Source: Rhizocola hellebori (lineage in GTDB: Bacteria > Actinomycetota > Actinomycetes > Mycobacteriales > Micromonosporaceae). Taken from it: a stretch of 64,000 bases of DNA. Made by a program: the position numbers and the translations under genes. Location of the stretch: NCBI RefSeq assembly GCF_016862955.1, contig NZ_BONY01000001.1, positions 1 to 64,000 of the forward strand. Direction: 5' to 3'. Shown here piece by piece: positions 23,368 through 32,500 of this stretch. The notes under the pieces are model-generated. The model had not been told where the DNA came from, ran no database searches, and worked only from the letters and a program-made list of their open reading frames with translations. Position 1 is the first letter of the stretch, and every line of letters starts with the position of its first letter.

Positions 23368-26300
23368 TTAGAAGGCTGCGGTGTCATACAGGTCGGCATA
23401 CTGCGCCCACTGGGTGAGCGAGGTCATTTCGGCGAAGGTCTTGGGGGTGCTGCTCATGAGCGCCATGCCTTGGTTGTCGCCACCACCTGCGAAGGTCTTC
23501 TTGATAGGCCCGAGGGTCACCGAGGCGCTGAAGAACAGCACCTCGATCTCCACGGTCACCTTCGCCTCGCCGTAGCAGGACTCCGGGCTTTCGATATAGG
23601 TGAAGGCCAAATAGAACTCGATCGCCATCGAGACGATGCCGAGGATGTCCAGTTCCCCGTTGAGGCGCAGGTAGCCGGTGAGCCGGGCGCCGTCGTCGTT
23701 GCCGTCCCCGTCGTTGTCCCCGATGGCCAGGTAGATGCCGGCCATCGCGCTGATGCTGCCGCTGGCCACCCCGATGTCCAGGGCCAGCTTGGCCCCGAAT
23801 TCGAGGGTCATCTCGAACAGCTCGAAGTCATCGAGCCCGAGCGTGACGGCGACCGAGCCGCCGCCGCCGAAACACATCACGGTCAGCACGAAGGGGCGGT
23901 TACGGTCGGCGAAGTTGAAGCGCATCCGCATCGGGCGGCCGTCGAAGAACAGGTCCACCCGAGCGCCGAAGCTGATGTTTTCCAGCAGCAGCACGCCGCA
24001 CGGCACCGGCGGCAGGGTCAGGTTGTAGCCGGCCGCCACCCCGGACGGGCTGACATTGACGTAGCCGCCGTTGGCCGGTGCTTCACTGATGGACAGCCCT
24101 TGGGCCCCGCTGCCACCCATGAATTTGCGAAGCACGTTGACGAATTCGAGTGCCCCGACGAACACAACGTCATCGATGCTCACTTGAATGTCGGGTTTGC
24201 TGCCGGGCTTGGAAACGAAGCCGAACTTGTCGAACAGAATGTTCATCACCTTCAGCGGCCCGACCGCGGCCACGGTGAAGTTGGTCAGCTCGCCCGCCAC
24301 CTGTCCGGCTTCGGCCCGCAGCATGAGCTTCGCGGGAGTGCCGTTCTTGTTGTCCAGGAACAGGTCCGGGATGCTGACCACGCCGGTCTCCCAGACGAGC
24401 GCGGTGTGCGGGCCGTCCGGTTCCTGGGTCGTCACCAGGCGCGGGATGGGGCTGAGCGCGGCGGTGGACATCGCCCCCGGGCCGGGAAAGTCGACCTCGG
24501 CAAGAATGTCGGTGAGGCTGATGCTGCCGAGCACCTTGGCACTGGTGACGTCGAAGAAGTCCAGCGGCTTGAATTTGGTCGGCACTATCGTGCCGATGTT
24601 CGGCGCGTCGATCGGTCCGGTGCTCGCCGAAAGCGCGCTGATCGCCATGTTCGGGGTGGCCACCCCGCCGGAAGCATTGGCGGCATAGGAGAGGCTCACC
24701 GGCGTCTTCAGCGCGGCGAAGACACGTCCCGGGTTCACCGCGCCGGAGTCGCCGTCGGAAATCCACTGTGGATGCAGCTTGATCTCCTGCGGCGATCCGG
24801 CCGCACCCCCACGGATGCGGTCCACCGCGTCGAGCCGCGCGGAGGCGGCCTTCAGGTACGGGGTGAAGTCCCAGGGGGCATGCTGTCCGGGCAGTGGCAC
24901 GGCGGCCTCGAACACGTTCACGCCGAACTCGAACACCGTCAAGGGATACGTGGTCTCGCCCGGTTTACCTCCCCCGAACTTCGCCAGCGCCACCCGCTGG
25001 CCGCCCAGATCGGCCTGGCGTCGTGCTTGCAGCGGATCGCTTTCGTAGTAGTCCTTCAGGTAGTCCACGGTCGGTGACGCGCCGAAGGTTTCTGACACGT
25101 AGATCAGCGGCATCTGGAAACGGGTCTTCCGGCCCTCGTAGTCCTCGGCTTCCAGATCCCAGAGAAAGTCCGCCCAGTTGCTGGGCGCGCCCACCCGGGG
25201 CCAGAAGGCCTCCTTGCCGAAGTAGCCGCTGTTGTCGGGATACGGGACCTTGGTTTCCGGCTCGGCCCCGGCTTCGTAGGGCGCGAGATTCGGCGTCACC
25301 GGCGTCAGCACCCGGATCTTCTTGAACGGCAGGTCCCGCAAACCGTTGGGTGCGAAGGGAATGTCCCCGTCCTGGTAGGTGCGCACCCGCTCGCGTGGCA
25401 CGATGAACTTCCGCTGGCGCAGCACCGCCATCGGTTTGCCGTTGACGATTTCGAACTTGCGCTCGGAGATCTTTATCAGGTCGACCCGGTGTCCGATTCC
25501 CCAGAGCCGCCCGGCATCGACGGTCATCACGAAATGGTCCCGGCCCATCGTGGCCAGGTGCACCCACTGCTTGAGGTCCACGCCGTCCGGGCGCACGTTC
25601 CAGATCTTGGATGCCTTCAGCCATGCGCCCAGCGAGCTGAGCGCAAGCTGGTCCACGTCGACCGGTTGCGGGACATAGTTCTGCCCGCCTGAGGACTGGT
25701 CCCATCGTGCGGTCAGCTTGACGAGCTTGTTGCGCTCAACCGGGGTCAGCGACGTGACACCCGGAGGGGTCGGGTCAATCGCGTTCGGGACATCCGGGTC
25801 AGGCGTCCAGACCACCCGCACCTTCGCGTCGTTGTCGAGCCTGGCGTGCCAAAGGGGATGACGATCCGCCGATCCCGTCGTCACCTCCATCGCGTGGCTC
25901 CACCCGGCGGTCTGACCCGGCGACAGCACCACCTTCCACGGCACCTCGATCGAGGTCTCGGTCGGCAGCGGCGCACGCACCGTCGCGTTGCCGATCGCGT
26001 GCGGGACGAGACTGGGCTGGAAATCCTTCCACGCCATGAGGGTGCCGAAGCTGTAGAGGATCGGCGTCGCCGGCGCCTTGAACGCCAGCCTGCTCGCACC
26101 GGCCAGCATCGACGCGATGGGAGCGGCGGTGACCGGCTCCGGCGGAGTCTCCTGATAGGCGTGCTCGGCCAGATGCTGCGGCCCGAAGTCGACGACGATG
26201 AAGGCGTCGATGGCGGGATCCACTTTGACCAGCCGTGCCGTTTGCCCATCGCCGGGGCCGGACTGGCCCTTCTTGAGCAGCTTGAGGTTGTAGAACTCAA

Positions 26301-26511
26301 GCCGCACCGAAAGCTGATCGGCGCGCCGGTAAATAGCTTTGGTGAAGGTGGGTGTCGGGCGCACGGTGAGCTTCGGGTTTCCGGCTACCGGCTCTGCGTC
26401 CCAGGGCAGAACGGTCTGCGCGTCCTCCAGCCCCAGCACGAGGCCGACGGCCCCGGCGAGCGCGCCCGCCCGCAGGATGGCCCGGCGGCTGACCTTCGGC
26501 TGCTCTCCCAT
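23368..26511 (-). CDS. 1,047-residue Tat-exported protein of unknown function
   Basis: The N-terminus MGEQPKVSRRAILRAGALAG carries a twin-arginine motif (SRRAIL) followed by a hydrophobic stretch, so it is exported folded or membrane-anchored. The rest is long and beta-rich. The C-terminal 250 residues alternate hydrophobic and polar residues (LFFDGRPMRMRFNF, VAVTLGLDDFELFEMTLEFG, AKLALDIGVASGS), with an acidic calcium-type loop GDNDGDGNDDGA between strands. No catalytic motif is recognised. It is 15 bp from the upstream gene's stop and 27 bp from the 1,281-residue gene's start. A structural or binding role in a surface complex is possible (inference only). Confidence 0.75.
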   Translation of the reverse strand: MGEQPKVSRRAILRAGALAGAVGLVLGLEDAQTVLPWDAEPVAGNPKLTVRPTPTFTKAIYRRADQLSVRLEFYNLKLLKKGQSGPGDGQTARLVKVDPAIDAFIVVDFGPQHLAEHAYQETPPEPVTAAPIASMLAGASRLAFKAPATPILYSFGTLMAWKDFQPSLVPHAIGNATVRAPLPTETSIEVPWKVVLSPGQTAGWSHAMEVTTGSADRHPLWHARLDNDAKVRVVWTPDPDVPNAIDPTPPGVTSLTPVERNKLVKLTARWDQSSGGQNYVPQPVDVDQLALSSLGAWLKASKIWNVRPDGVDLKQWVHLATMGRDHFVMTVDAGRLWGIGHRVDLIKISERKFEIVNGKPMAVLRQRKFIVPRERVRTYQDGDIPFAPNGLRDLPFKKIRVLTPVTPNLAPYEAGAEPETKVPYPDNSGYFGKEAFWPRVGAPSNWADFLWDLEAEDYEGRKTRFQMPLIYVSETFGASPTVDYLKDYYESDPLQARRQADLGGQRVALAKFGGGKPGETTYPLTVFEFGVNVFEAAVPLPGQHAPWDFTPYLKAASARLDAVDRIRGGAAGSPQEIKLHPQWISDGDSGAVNPGRVFAALKTPVSLSYAANASGGVATPNMAISALSASTGPIDAPNIGTIVPTKFKPLDFFDVTSAKVLGSISLTDILAEVDFPGPGAMSTAALSPIPRLVTTQEPDGPHTALVWETGVVSIPDLFLDNKNGTPAKLMLRAEAGQVAGELTNFTVAAVGPLKVMNILFDKFGFVSKPGSKPDIQVSIDDVVFVGALEFVNVLRKFMGGSGAQGLSISEAPANGGYVNVSPSGVAAGYNLTLPPVPCGVLLLENISFGARVDLFFDGRPMRMRFNFADRNRPFVLTVMCFGGGGSVAVTLGLDDFELFEMTLEFGAKLALDIGVASGSISAMAGIYLAIGDNDGDGNDDGARLTGYLRLNGELDILGIVSMAIEFYLAFTYIESPESCYGEAKVTVEIEVLFFSASVTLGPIKKTFAGGGDNQGMALMSSTPKTFAEMTSLTQWAQYADLYDTAAF

Positions 26512-26526
26512 GGTCGCTACCTCTTC

Positions 26527-28431
26527 CTAAGACTTGCGGGTCACGGTGTAGGCGCCGCTACCCAACTTGTTGATCAGGACGATCGCGCAGTAGCCGGGCG
26601 CGATGGCGGGGGCGGTCCACAGCAGCGTTTCCGTCCCGCCGGCGAGCGCGGGAGCCGTCGCGGAGGCGGCGCTGCGGCTGCGTACCCAGCTCGACGCTGA
26701 GGTGGTGGAGCAGAAGAGGAAAAGCTCGGCGTCCTGCCCCGCAGCCTGGGTGACCTCGATCTTCACCTGGGCGCTGGCGGCGACCGTGGTCTCCCAGATC
26801 GAGACCGGGACGGCCGAACTGCTCACCGACTGTCCGATCGCGACATTGCTGGAAGCCTGCACGAACCTGGCGTCGTACTGGCCGGACCCGGTGCTCGCGG
26901 AATAGCGGTAAACCTGCGGATAGTAGGTGCCCAATGGGTGCTTGCTCAGATTGGAGTCGATGACGATGAAGTCGGAAGCGGCGCTGCCGGCGGCACTGGT
27001 CACCAGCGGGCTGCCGGCCATGGCCTCGTCGGCGAAGAGCTTCAGGTCGTAGTCGGCTGTCGGCGCGGCGGCCTGCGGCGGCCGGATCGCCATCACCGAC
27101 CAGTAGCGGGTCGTCGTCGAGTACCGGAAGTTGTGTGGTGGCAACGGAGTGCGCCGGACGACGGCCGCGCCGTTGCTCAGCGGGTCGCGCAACCCATAGT
27201 CGATGGTGTTCTGGTAGAGGGTGGCCAAAGCGTTGTCGCCGCTGAATCCGAGGTCGGCCAGAGCCCGATAGCGCTGACCGGGGGTCCACGAGTGAGTGAG
27301 CACCTTGCTCCACAGCGGAGTCGGGCCTTGGGCGAGCCGGTCCCACGGCGTCTCATTCGTGGCATCCGACAGATCGATCAGCGCGCCGGCCACCCGCGCT
27401 TCGACCGCGTCGCCGTAGCCCCAGCCGGGGGTCTCCCAGCCCGGCGTCTCCAGATTCTCGTGGAAGACCTGCGCACCGATCTGCCAGTCGAGCACCGGAT
27501 CCGCGTAGACCTGAGTGGCGACCCAGTCGGCGAACCCCTCCGCCCACGCGCAGGACGCCGAGGTCACCTTGCCGATCAAGGTGCGATCGCCACACGCCGA
27601 CGGGTCCGGGTAGTCGTCCTCGAAAATGTCATCCATGACGGCCTTGGCTGCCTCTCGTACGACCGAGTCGCGCCACTTGAAGTCCACGGCCGCCAGATGG
27701 ACACGGTTGAGCGCGGAGTCGTAGAAGCCTCGCGTCGACGAGTCCGGCCGCCACTCGATGGCCACCTGGCGACATTTGCTGTAGTCGCTGGGCTGCTTGT
27801 CCGCGCTGTCCCAGCAGTCGTTGGCCTGTTGCGCTCCGGTCCACGCCCACAGCCGATCCACCGCGTTGAAGATTTGCAGCGCGCCGGCCTGCGGCGTGCC
27901 CGCGCCGGGCTTGGTCGCTCCATAGTGGACGGTTGTCCCCGCTGCCACGTTGGGCCACAAGGCAAGGCTGAACTGATAGGCCTGGACGTCGTCCACCCGC
28001 CAGAAGCCGTTCTCGGTGACCACGCGAACGTAGATGTCCAGGCCATTGTTGGCGCTGTCATCCAAGTCGTCTGTGGCCGAGCAGAGCAGGAACGCCCCAG
28101 AGGCCGCGGTCAGATTGGCGTCGAGCAGATCGTCGGCGGAGCTGCTGTCCTGATCCCAGAGCTGCACCTGCAGGTTCCCAAGCGCTACACCGGCCGCGCC
28201 ACCGACCTCGTCGTGCGACAGCGTCCCATCGGCACACGTCTGCGCAACCATGGGCGCAACGGCTTGCTGGGCCACCACGCTGACCGGAAGCGTCGCGGGC
28301 CGGTGAACATGGTGCGCCGGGCCGGATCCCTCACCCAGGTCGCTGTTTTCCGTGGCCGTGGTCTGCGGCGTGACCGGCGTCGAGGTGACCGCCAGGCCCA
28401 ACACCACCAGCAGGATCAGTCGTCGAAGCAT
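26527..28431 (-). CDS. exported protein with degenerate metalloprotease motif and PPC-like C-terminal domain
   Basis: A 634-residue protein with a Sec signal (MLRRLILLVVLGLAVTSTP). The ATG at 28431 is chosen because the longer frame puts extra residues before the signal. Residues about 60-190 are a beta-rich domain. Residues about 240-400 look like a zincin-type peptidase: VVREAAKAVMDDIFED aligns with a helix that should carry HExxH but reads REAAK (residues 259-263), followed by CAWAEGFADWVATQVY and ALIDLSDATNETPWD. Loss of both zinc histidines suggests an inactive homologue. The last 220 residues form the domain shared with the 17393-18166 product. First gene of the five-gene cluster. Confidence 0.8.
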   Translation of the reverse strand: MLRRLILLVVLGLAVTSTPVTPQTTATENSDLGEGSGPAHHVHRPATLPVSVVAQQAVAPMVAQTCADGTLSHDEVGGAAGVALGNLQVQLWDQDSSSADDLLDANLTAASGAFLLCSATDDLDDSANNGLDIYVRVVTENGFWRVDDVQAYQFSLALWPNVAAGTTVHYGATKPGAGTPQAGALQIFNAVDRLWAWTGAQQANDCWDSADKQPSDYSKCRQVAIEWRPDSSTRGFYDSALNRVHLAAVDFKWRDSVVREAAKAVMDDIFEDDYPDPSACGDRTLIGKVTSASCAWAEGFADWVATQVYADPVLDWQIGAQVFHENLETPGWETPGWGYGDAVEARVAGALIDLSDATNETPWDRLAQGPTPLWSKVLTHSWTPGQRYRALADLGFSGDNALATLYQNTIDYGLRDPLSNGAAVVRRTPLPPHNFRYSTTTRYWSVMAIRPPQAAAPTADYDLKLFADEAMAGSPLVTSAAGSAASDFIVIDSNLSKHPLGTYYPQVYRYSASTGSGQYDARFVQASSNVAIGQSVSSSAVPVSIWETTVAASAQVKIEVTQAAGQDAELFLFCSTTSASSWVRSRSAASATAPALAGGTETLLWTAPAIAPGYCAIVLINKLGSGAYTVTRKS

Positions 28432-28655
28432 GCCCGTAGCATCGGCGCGGGCACCGCGCCGCGGACAGAGCCACATTGGTCCGGTTTTCACGCGATAGCG
28501 GCCCTGTGCCGAGGCGATGTTGACCATGCTTGGTGGCGGCGGGCCGACCTGCGGCGTCGGGAGCGCTGCCAAACAGTCACGTCCGCGCCATAGTCACACC
28601 GAGCATGCGAGGCGTAGCGTTGGGTCTCCGGGCGTGCGCAAAGGTGAGGTGTACG

Positions 28656-29141
28656 GTGGTGATCAATCCCGTTCTGCAGCAAGCTACAGCGGCCCTACGT
28701 CGCGCAAACAGCCTTGAACAGGTCCATGAGGTGGTGTGCATGAGCGCCCGCCAGCTGGTGGAGGCCGACGGCGCCACCTTCGTGGCGCTGGACGGCGAGA
28801 AGTGCTTCTACGCCGACGAAGACTCGATCAGTCCGCTTTGGAAGGGCGAGCGTTTCCCCGTCGAGCACTGCATCGGCGGCTGGGCGATGACGCACCAGCA
28901 GACCGCGGTCGTCCCCGACATCCGCCTCGACGATCGCATCACCCAATCGTTCTACGCCCGCACCTTCGTGCGCAGTCTGGTCATGGTGCCGATCGACGTG
29001 CCGGCCCCGGTCAGCGCCGTCGGCGTCTACTGGTCTCGGGTGCGCCGGGCCACTGACGAGGAGGTCACCAGGCTGATCCGGCTGGCCGAGGCCGCCGGCC
29101 AAGCCCTGCACCGGATTGCGCCTCCTCGGGAGGGTTCATAG
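28656..29141 (+). CDS. GAF-domain protein
   Basis: A 161-residue protein consisting of one GAF domain, a small-molecule or redox sensor fold. Seen: EQVHEVVCMSARQLVEADGA, FPVEHCIGGWAMTHQQTAVV, PDIRLDDR and SLVMVPIDVP. The GTG at 28656 is selected because AAAGGTGAGG lies just upstream; longer in-frame starts have no such site and add non-homologous residues. No output domain follows, so it probably acts on a partner. The next gene (CBS-MgtE) starts 16 bp downstream. Confidence 0.82.
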   Translation: MVINPVLQQATAALRRANSLEQVHEVVCMSARQLVEADGATFVALDGEKCFYADEDSISPLWKGERFPVEHCIGGWAMTHQQTAVVPDIRLDDRITQSFYARTFVRSLVMVPIDVPAPVSAVGVYWSRVRRATDEEVTRLIRLAEAAGQALHRIAPPREGS

Positions 29142-29157
29142 ATCTCCAAGCCCCGAT

Positions 29158-30144
29158 ATGATCCGCGGCGTGACCCCGACCAAGCCCACGGCGCTGCTGG
29201 ATACGGCTGCCGCCCACGCCACGGCGGCCGTGCCGATCGCGCGGCCCGACGACACCGCCGACATGGTTCTCAAAGCCATGCAGGGCAAGACTTTTGACTG
29301 CGCCTCGGTGATCGCGGTATGCAACGCCGATCGGCTGGCGGGCCTGGTCACCGTGGAAAGGCTGCTGGCGGCCGATCCGCAGACCCCGGTGCGCCGGATC
29401 ATGGATGCCAAGCCGCCGAAGGTCTCGTCCGGCACAGACCAGGAGCATGCGGCCTGGCTGGCGGTTCAGCACGGCGAGCCGGGCCTGGCCGTCGTCGACG
29501 CGCGGGGCCGGTTCGTCGGCGTGATCCCGCCCCAGCAGCTGCTGCGGGTCCTGCTCGAGGAACACGACGAGGACATGGCCCGCCTCGGCGGCTACCTGCG
29601 CCGCAGTGCGATGGCGCGGGAGGCCAGCGAGGAGAACGTGCCCGCCCGGCTGTGGCACCGCCTGCCCTGGCTGGGCATTGGCCTGCTCGGCGTGCTGGGA
29701 TCGGCGGGCTTGCTCGCCGCCTCCGAGGCGCGTCTGAGCGCCAACCTCGCGGTGGCCTTCTTCCTGCCGGGCATCGTCTACCTGGCGGCGGCGGTGGGCA
29801 ACCAGACTCAGACCCTGGTGATCCGCGGGCTCTCGGTGGGCGTGGGCATCCGGCGCGTCGCCGGGCGGGAGGCGCTGACCGGTCTGCTGGTGGGCGCGCT
29901 GCTGGCGGTCGCCATGTATGGCGTCGTCGCCGTCGGCTGGCGTGACCTGACCCTGGCCACCGCGGTCGGCCTGGCCGTGGTCGCCGCCAGCACGGTGGCC
30001 ACCCTGGTCGCGATGGCGCTGCCGTGGCTGCTGCAACGGGCCGGCAAGGACCCCGCCTTCGGTTCCGGCCCGGTCGCCACGATCATCCAGGATCTCATGT
30101 CCATATCCATTTATCTGGGTACCGTGACACTGCTGCTCTCCTAG
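29158..30144 (+). CDS. CBS-domain MgtE-like divalent cation transporter
   Basis: About 328 residues. The N-terminal half holds two CBS motifs (VPIARPDDTADMVLKAMQG and PGLAVVDARGRFVGVIPPQQ). The C-terminal half has five membrane segments of the MgtE transport domain, with GNQTQTLVIRGL matching the conserved pore helix GNxGxQ/QxxxxxxR region. The cytoplasmic N domain of full MgtE is missing. A TATGAT element at 29156-29161 lies so close that a leaderless GTG start at 29170 is as likely as ATG 29158. Substrate by family: Mg2+ or related divalent ions. Confidence 0.85.
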   Translation: MIRGVTPTKPTALLDTAAAHATAAVPIARPDDTADMVLKAMQGKTFDCASVIAVCNADRLAGLVTVERLLAADPQTPVRRIMDAKPPKVSSGTDQEHAAWLAVQHGEPGLAVVDARGRFVGVIPPQQLLRVLLEEHDEDMARLGGYLRRSAMAREASEENVPARLWHRLPWLGIGLLGVLGSAGLLAASEARLSANLAVAFFLPGIVYLAAAVGNQTQTLVIRGLSVGVGIRRVAGREALTGLLVGALLAVAMYGVVAVGWRDLTLATAVGLAVVAASTVATLVAMALPWLLQRAGKDPAFGSGPVATIIQDLMSISIYLGTVTLLLS

Positions 30145-30174
30145 GCTAGAGGCGATGCAGACGGGGGGCAGGTG

Positions 30175-30864
30175 ATGGCGGAAGAGGCTGCGCAAAACCC
30201 ACCCTCGAGCGCCCGCATGGAGCTCATCCTCACCGTGATCATGGCGTTCGCCGCGGTGGGCACGGCCTGGGCCGGTTTCCAGAGCACCAAGTGGAGCGGC
30301 GTGCAGGCCGACTCGTACGCGGTCGCCTCGGCCAAGCGCGTGCAGTCGACCCAGCAGGCGACCCTGGCCGGACAGCAGCGAATCGTAGACATAGTCAGCT
30401 TCACCCAGTGGCTCGATGCCCTCAACGAGGAAAGCGACGTCGACGAGTCCGGTCAGCTGACCAGCGCCTACCAGCCCACGAAGGACACCCTCTCCGGCTT
30501 CCTGTTCGAGCGTTTCCGGGCCGAGTTCGAGCCAGCGGTCTACGCCTGGCTCAAGACCGACCCGGTGAACAATCCCGATGCCCCGCCCACGCCCTTCGCC
30601 ATGCCCGAATATCAGATCGCCGCACAAGCCGAGTCGGACCGGCTGGCCACGATGGCCGACGACGCCGTCGCGGAGGCCCGCGACGCCAACCAGCTGGCCG
30701 ACAACTACGTGTTCGTGGCCGTCTTCTTCGCCCTCGTGCTCTTCTTCGCCGCGGTGGCCGGGCGCACCAACCGCCCGCTGGCCCGCAACCTGCTGCTGTG
30801 GCTGGCGGTGATCGGGGTGTTGGCGGCCACGATTCTCATGGCCACCTTCCCCATCGAGCTCTAG
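30175..30864 (+). CDS. hypothetical membrane protein
   Basis: A 229-residue protein with one membrane segment near the N-terminus (ELILTVIMAFAAVGTAWAGF), a soluble stretch of about 130 residues, and two hydrophobic segments at the C-terminus (VFVAVFFALVLFFAAVAG and LLLWLAVIGVLAATILMATF). The layout and the motif FQSTKWSGVQADSYAVAS recall DUF4337-like proteins, but I do not assign it. The start is ATG 30175 (GTG 30172 is adjacent) after a GGGGGGCAGG ribosome binding site. The stop overlaps that of the converging gene (CTAG). Function unknown. Confidence 0.8.
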   Translation: MAEEAAQNPPSSARMELILTVIMAFAAVGTAWAGFQSTKWSGVQADSYAVASAKRVQSTQQATLAGQQRIVDIVSFTQWLDALNEESDVDESGQLTSAYQPTKDTLSGFLFERFRAEFEPAVYAWLKTDPVNNPDAPPTPFAMPEYQIAAQAESDRLATMADDAVAEARDANQLADNYVFVAVFFALVLFFAAVAGRTNRPLARNLLLWLAVIGVLAATILMATFPIEL

Positions 30865-31883
30865 CGCAGATGCTGGACCCGCTCCAGACCGGGGTCATGC
30901 CCGACGTCGACGCCCGCCTGGCCCTCGGCCCATCGCGGCGCCAGCGCTTTGATCCGGTCGGCGGCATCGCTGTGTGAGTCGGCGTAGAAGTGCAGGGTGC
31001 GCCGGCCCTTGACGGTCTCGTGCGCGACCAGGGCCGCGTCTGCCCCGGCCGCCTCGGTCAGGCTGTCCTCCAACGCGCGCAACGCTTGCAGCGATTCGTC
31101 GGCCGGCAGACCCACCTCGGTCAGGCGCTGGTAGGGCAAGGTGACTGCGACATGCTGATCGAAGCGCGGCCACCGCGCCGAACGCAGCGGCTGGCTGACC
31201 AAAGCCATGTGCGGCAGACCATCACGCCCCTGCGCGCTCATCACCGCCCAGCTGTCATCGGCTGTTATGGCGTCCACCGCGTACCGAAGATCGCTGGGCG
31301 TGCGCGGCGCGAAGAGCGCGGCCGCGCTCCACTCGATCGTCCCCAGCCAGATCTCGACCTGCTCCTCGCCGAGCAGCCAGTCCAGTGACAGGAAGGAAAC
31401 CTGGCCCTGCACCTCATCGGGCAGGTTCACGAATTCGGGATGGTGGCAGACCACGTTGACGCAGCGGCGGTCCTTTTCCACGGTGACGGCATAGACCATC
31501 TGCTCCATGTCCAGCATTGCCCCGCCGATGCCGAGCTTGCTGGAGAACACCGCCGGGCTGGCCGGGCGCGCCGCGTGGTATTCCCAGGTGCCGTCGGCGG
31601 GAGGCGCCGCCGCGAGCCATCGGTAGGCGGCCGCCCGCAGCTTCGGGTCACCGGCCGCGGTGACGACCAGGCCGTGGCTGGCGGCCGTGCCCTTGGTCAG
31701 CTCCCACGACAGGTCACGGTGGATCGCCGCCACGCGGGGGCTGATCGCCCGGGCCTGCTGCTCCGCTTTCCCGTTGGAGATCGACGCCGTGATCTCACCT
31801 CTGGCCTGGCTCCACCACTGCCAGAAGTCCGCGATCGCGCCAGCCTGCTGAGCCTTCGGATCGCTCTTGCGAAATAGCCCCAT
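30861..31883 (-). CDS. DUF695-like protein
   Basis: A 340-residue soluble protein. The C-terminal third (SQPLRSARWPRFDQHVAVTL, then LPADESLQALRALEDSL, and GRRTLHFYADS) matches the DUF695 pattern of unknown function. The N-terminal part (ADFWQWWSQARGEI) is typical of its actinobacterial relatives. Start at ATG 31883 (MGLFRKSDPK), a better beginning than the upstream in-frame ATG. No motif suggests catalysis. It shares overlapping stop codons with the membrane-protein gene to its left. Confidence 0.75.
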   Translation of the reverse strand: MGLFRKSDPKAQQAGAIADFWQWWSQARGEITASISNGKAEQQARAISPRVAAIHRDLSWELTKGTAASHGLVVTAAGDPKLRAAAYRWLAAAPPADGTWEYHAARPASPAVFSSKLGIGGAMLDMEQMVYAVTVEKDRRCVNVVCHHPEFVNLPDEVQGQVSFLSLDWLLGEEQVEIWLGTIEWSAAALFAPRTPSDLRYAVDAITADDSWAVMSAQGRDGLPHMALVSQPLRSARWPRFDQHVAVTLPYQRLTEVGLPADESLQALRALEDSLTEAAGADAALVAHETVKGRRTLHFYADSHSDAADRIKALAPRWAEGQAGVDVGHDPGLERVQHLR

Positions 31884-31948
31884 GGCCGCGCAGTATGCCA
31901 CCGCCGCCGCGGTTTCGTTACCCGCCCGGCTCGGGTAGACAGTGCGCC

Positions 31949-32497
31949 ATGGATCGCCACTTCGCCAAGGCCCTGCTCTTCGCGTGGAACAAGCCCGCCT
32001 TTCGGGAGGGGCTGCAGCACCTGATCGACCTCGACGAGGTGACCTCGCTGCTGGCGACCCTGGCCGGCGACTCCCCGCACGGCGAAGCGCAGCAGCGCGG
32101 GTTGCAGCTGCTGCGATCCGCGCTGGAAAGCGACGAGATCCGGCGGGCCGTGCTCCTGCTCATCGACGACGCTTCGATCAGAGAGGCGATCGGGCAGGGC
32201 CTGTTGGCGGAGATGGCGGACCGGCCCGGCTTGGCCGGCGCCGTTCGCTCCGCATTGGACGACCCCGCGGTGCGGCGGGAAATCCATGCGGCGCTTGAGT
32301 CCCCGCGGGTGCGCTCGATCATCTGGGCGGCCGCCGACAGCCAGCTGCGGGATCGAAAGTGGACACTTGCCCGGTACCTCATCGGGCTGATGCGCCACCG
32401 CAGCTTCCGCCGGCTGGTGCGCGGGGTCGCCCGGCACGGAGTGCTTCGCGAGGCGTGGCGTGATTGGCGCCGAAGCGATTCAGCGCGTAGACATTGA
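31949..32497 (+). CDS. hypothetical all-helical protein
   Basis: A 182-residue protein, Arg- and Leu-rich, predicted by eye as a run of short amphipathic helices (GLQLLRSALESDEIRRAVLL, SALDDPAVRREIHAALESPR), similar in look to armadillo-type repeats. No signal peptide, membrane segment or known motif. It starts 65 bp from the divergent DUF695-like gene and ends 3 bp before the NmrA-like gene, so it is probably co-transcribed with the latter. Function unknown. Confidence 0.7.
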   Translation: MDRHFAKALLFAWNKPAFREGLQHLIDLDEVTSLLATLAGDSPHGEAQQRGLQLLRSALESDEIRRAVLLLIDDASIREAIGQGLLAEMADRPGLAGAVRSALDDPAVRREIHAALESPRVRSIIWAAADSQLRDRKWTLARYLIGLMRHRSFRRLVRGVARHGVLREAWRDWRRSDSARRH

Positions 32498-32500
32498 GTC

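Noticed and set aside
23362-25077. 571-codon plus-strand open frame
   Set aside because: Antisense to the Tat-exported 1,047-residue gene, whose signal peptide and start site are convincing.
26938-28593. 551-codon plus-strand open frame
   Set aside because: Antisense to the exported pseudo-protease gene; no domain and no start signal.
28432-28655. Longer GAF protein starting at 28530
   Set aside because: The extra 42 residues are unlike GAF proteins, and a strong ribosome binding site precedes the GTG at 28656.
29065-30627. 520-codon minus-strand open frame
   Set aside because: Antisense to the CBS-MgtE and membrane-protein genes; typical His/Gly/Arg-rich shadow.
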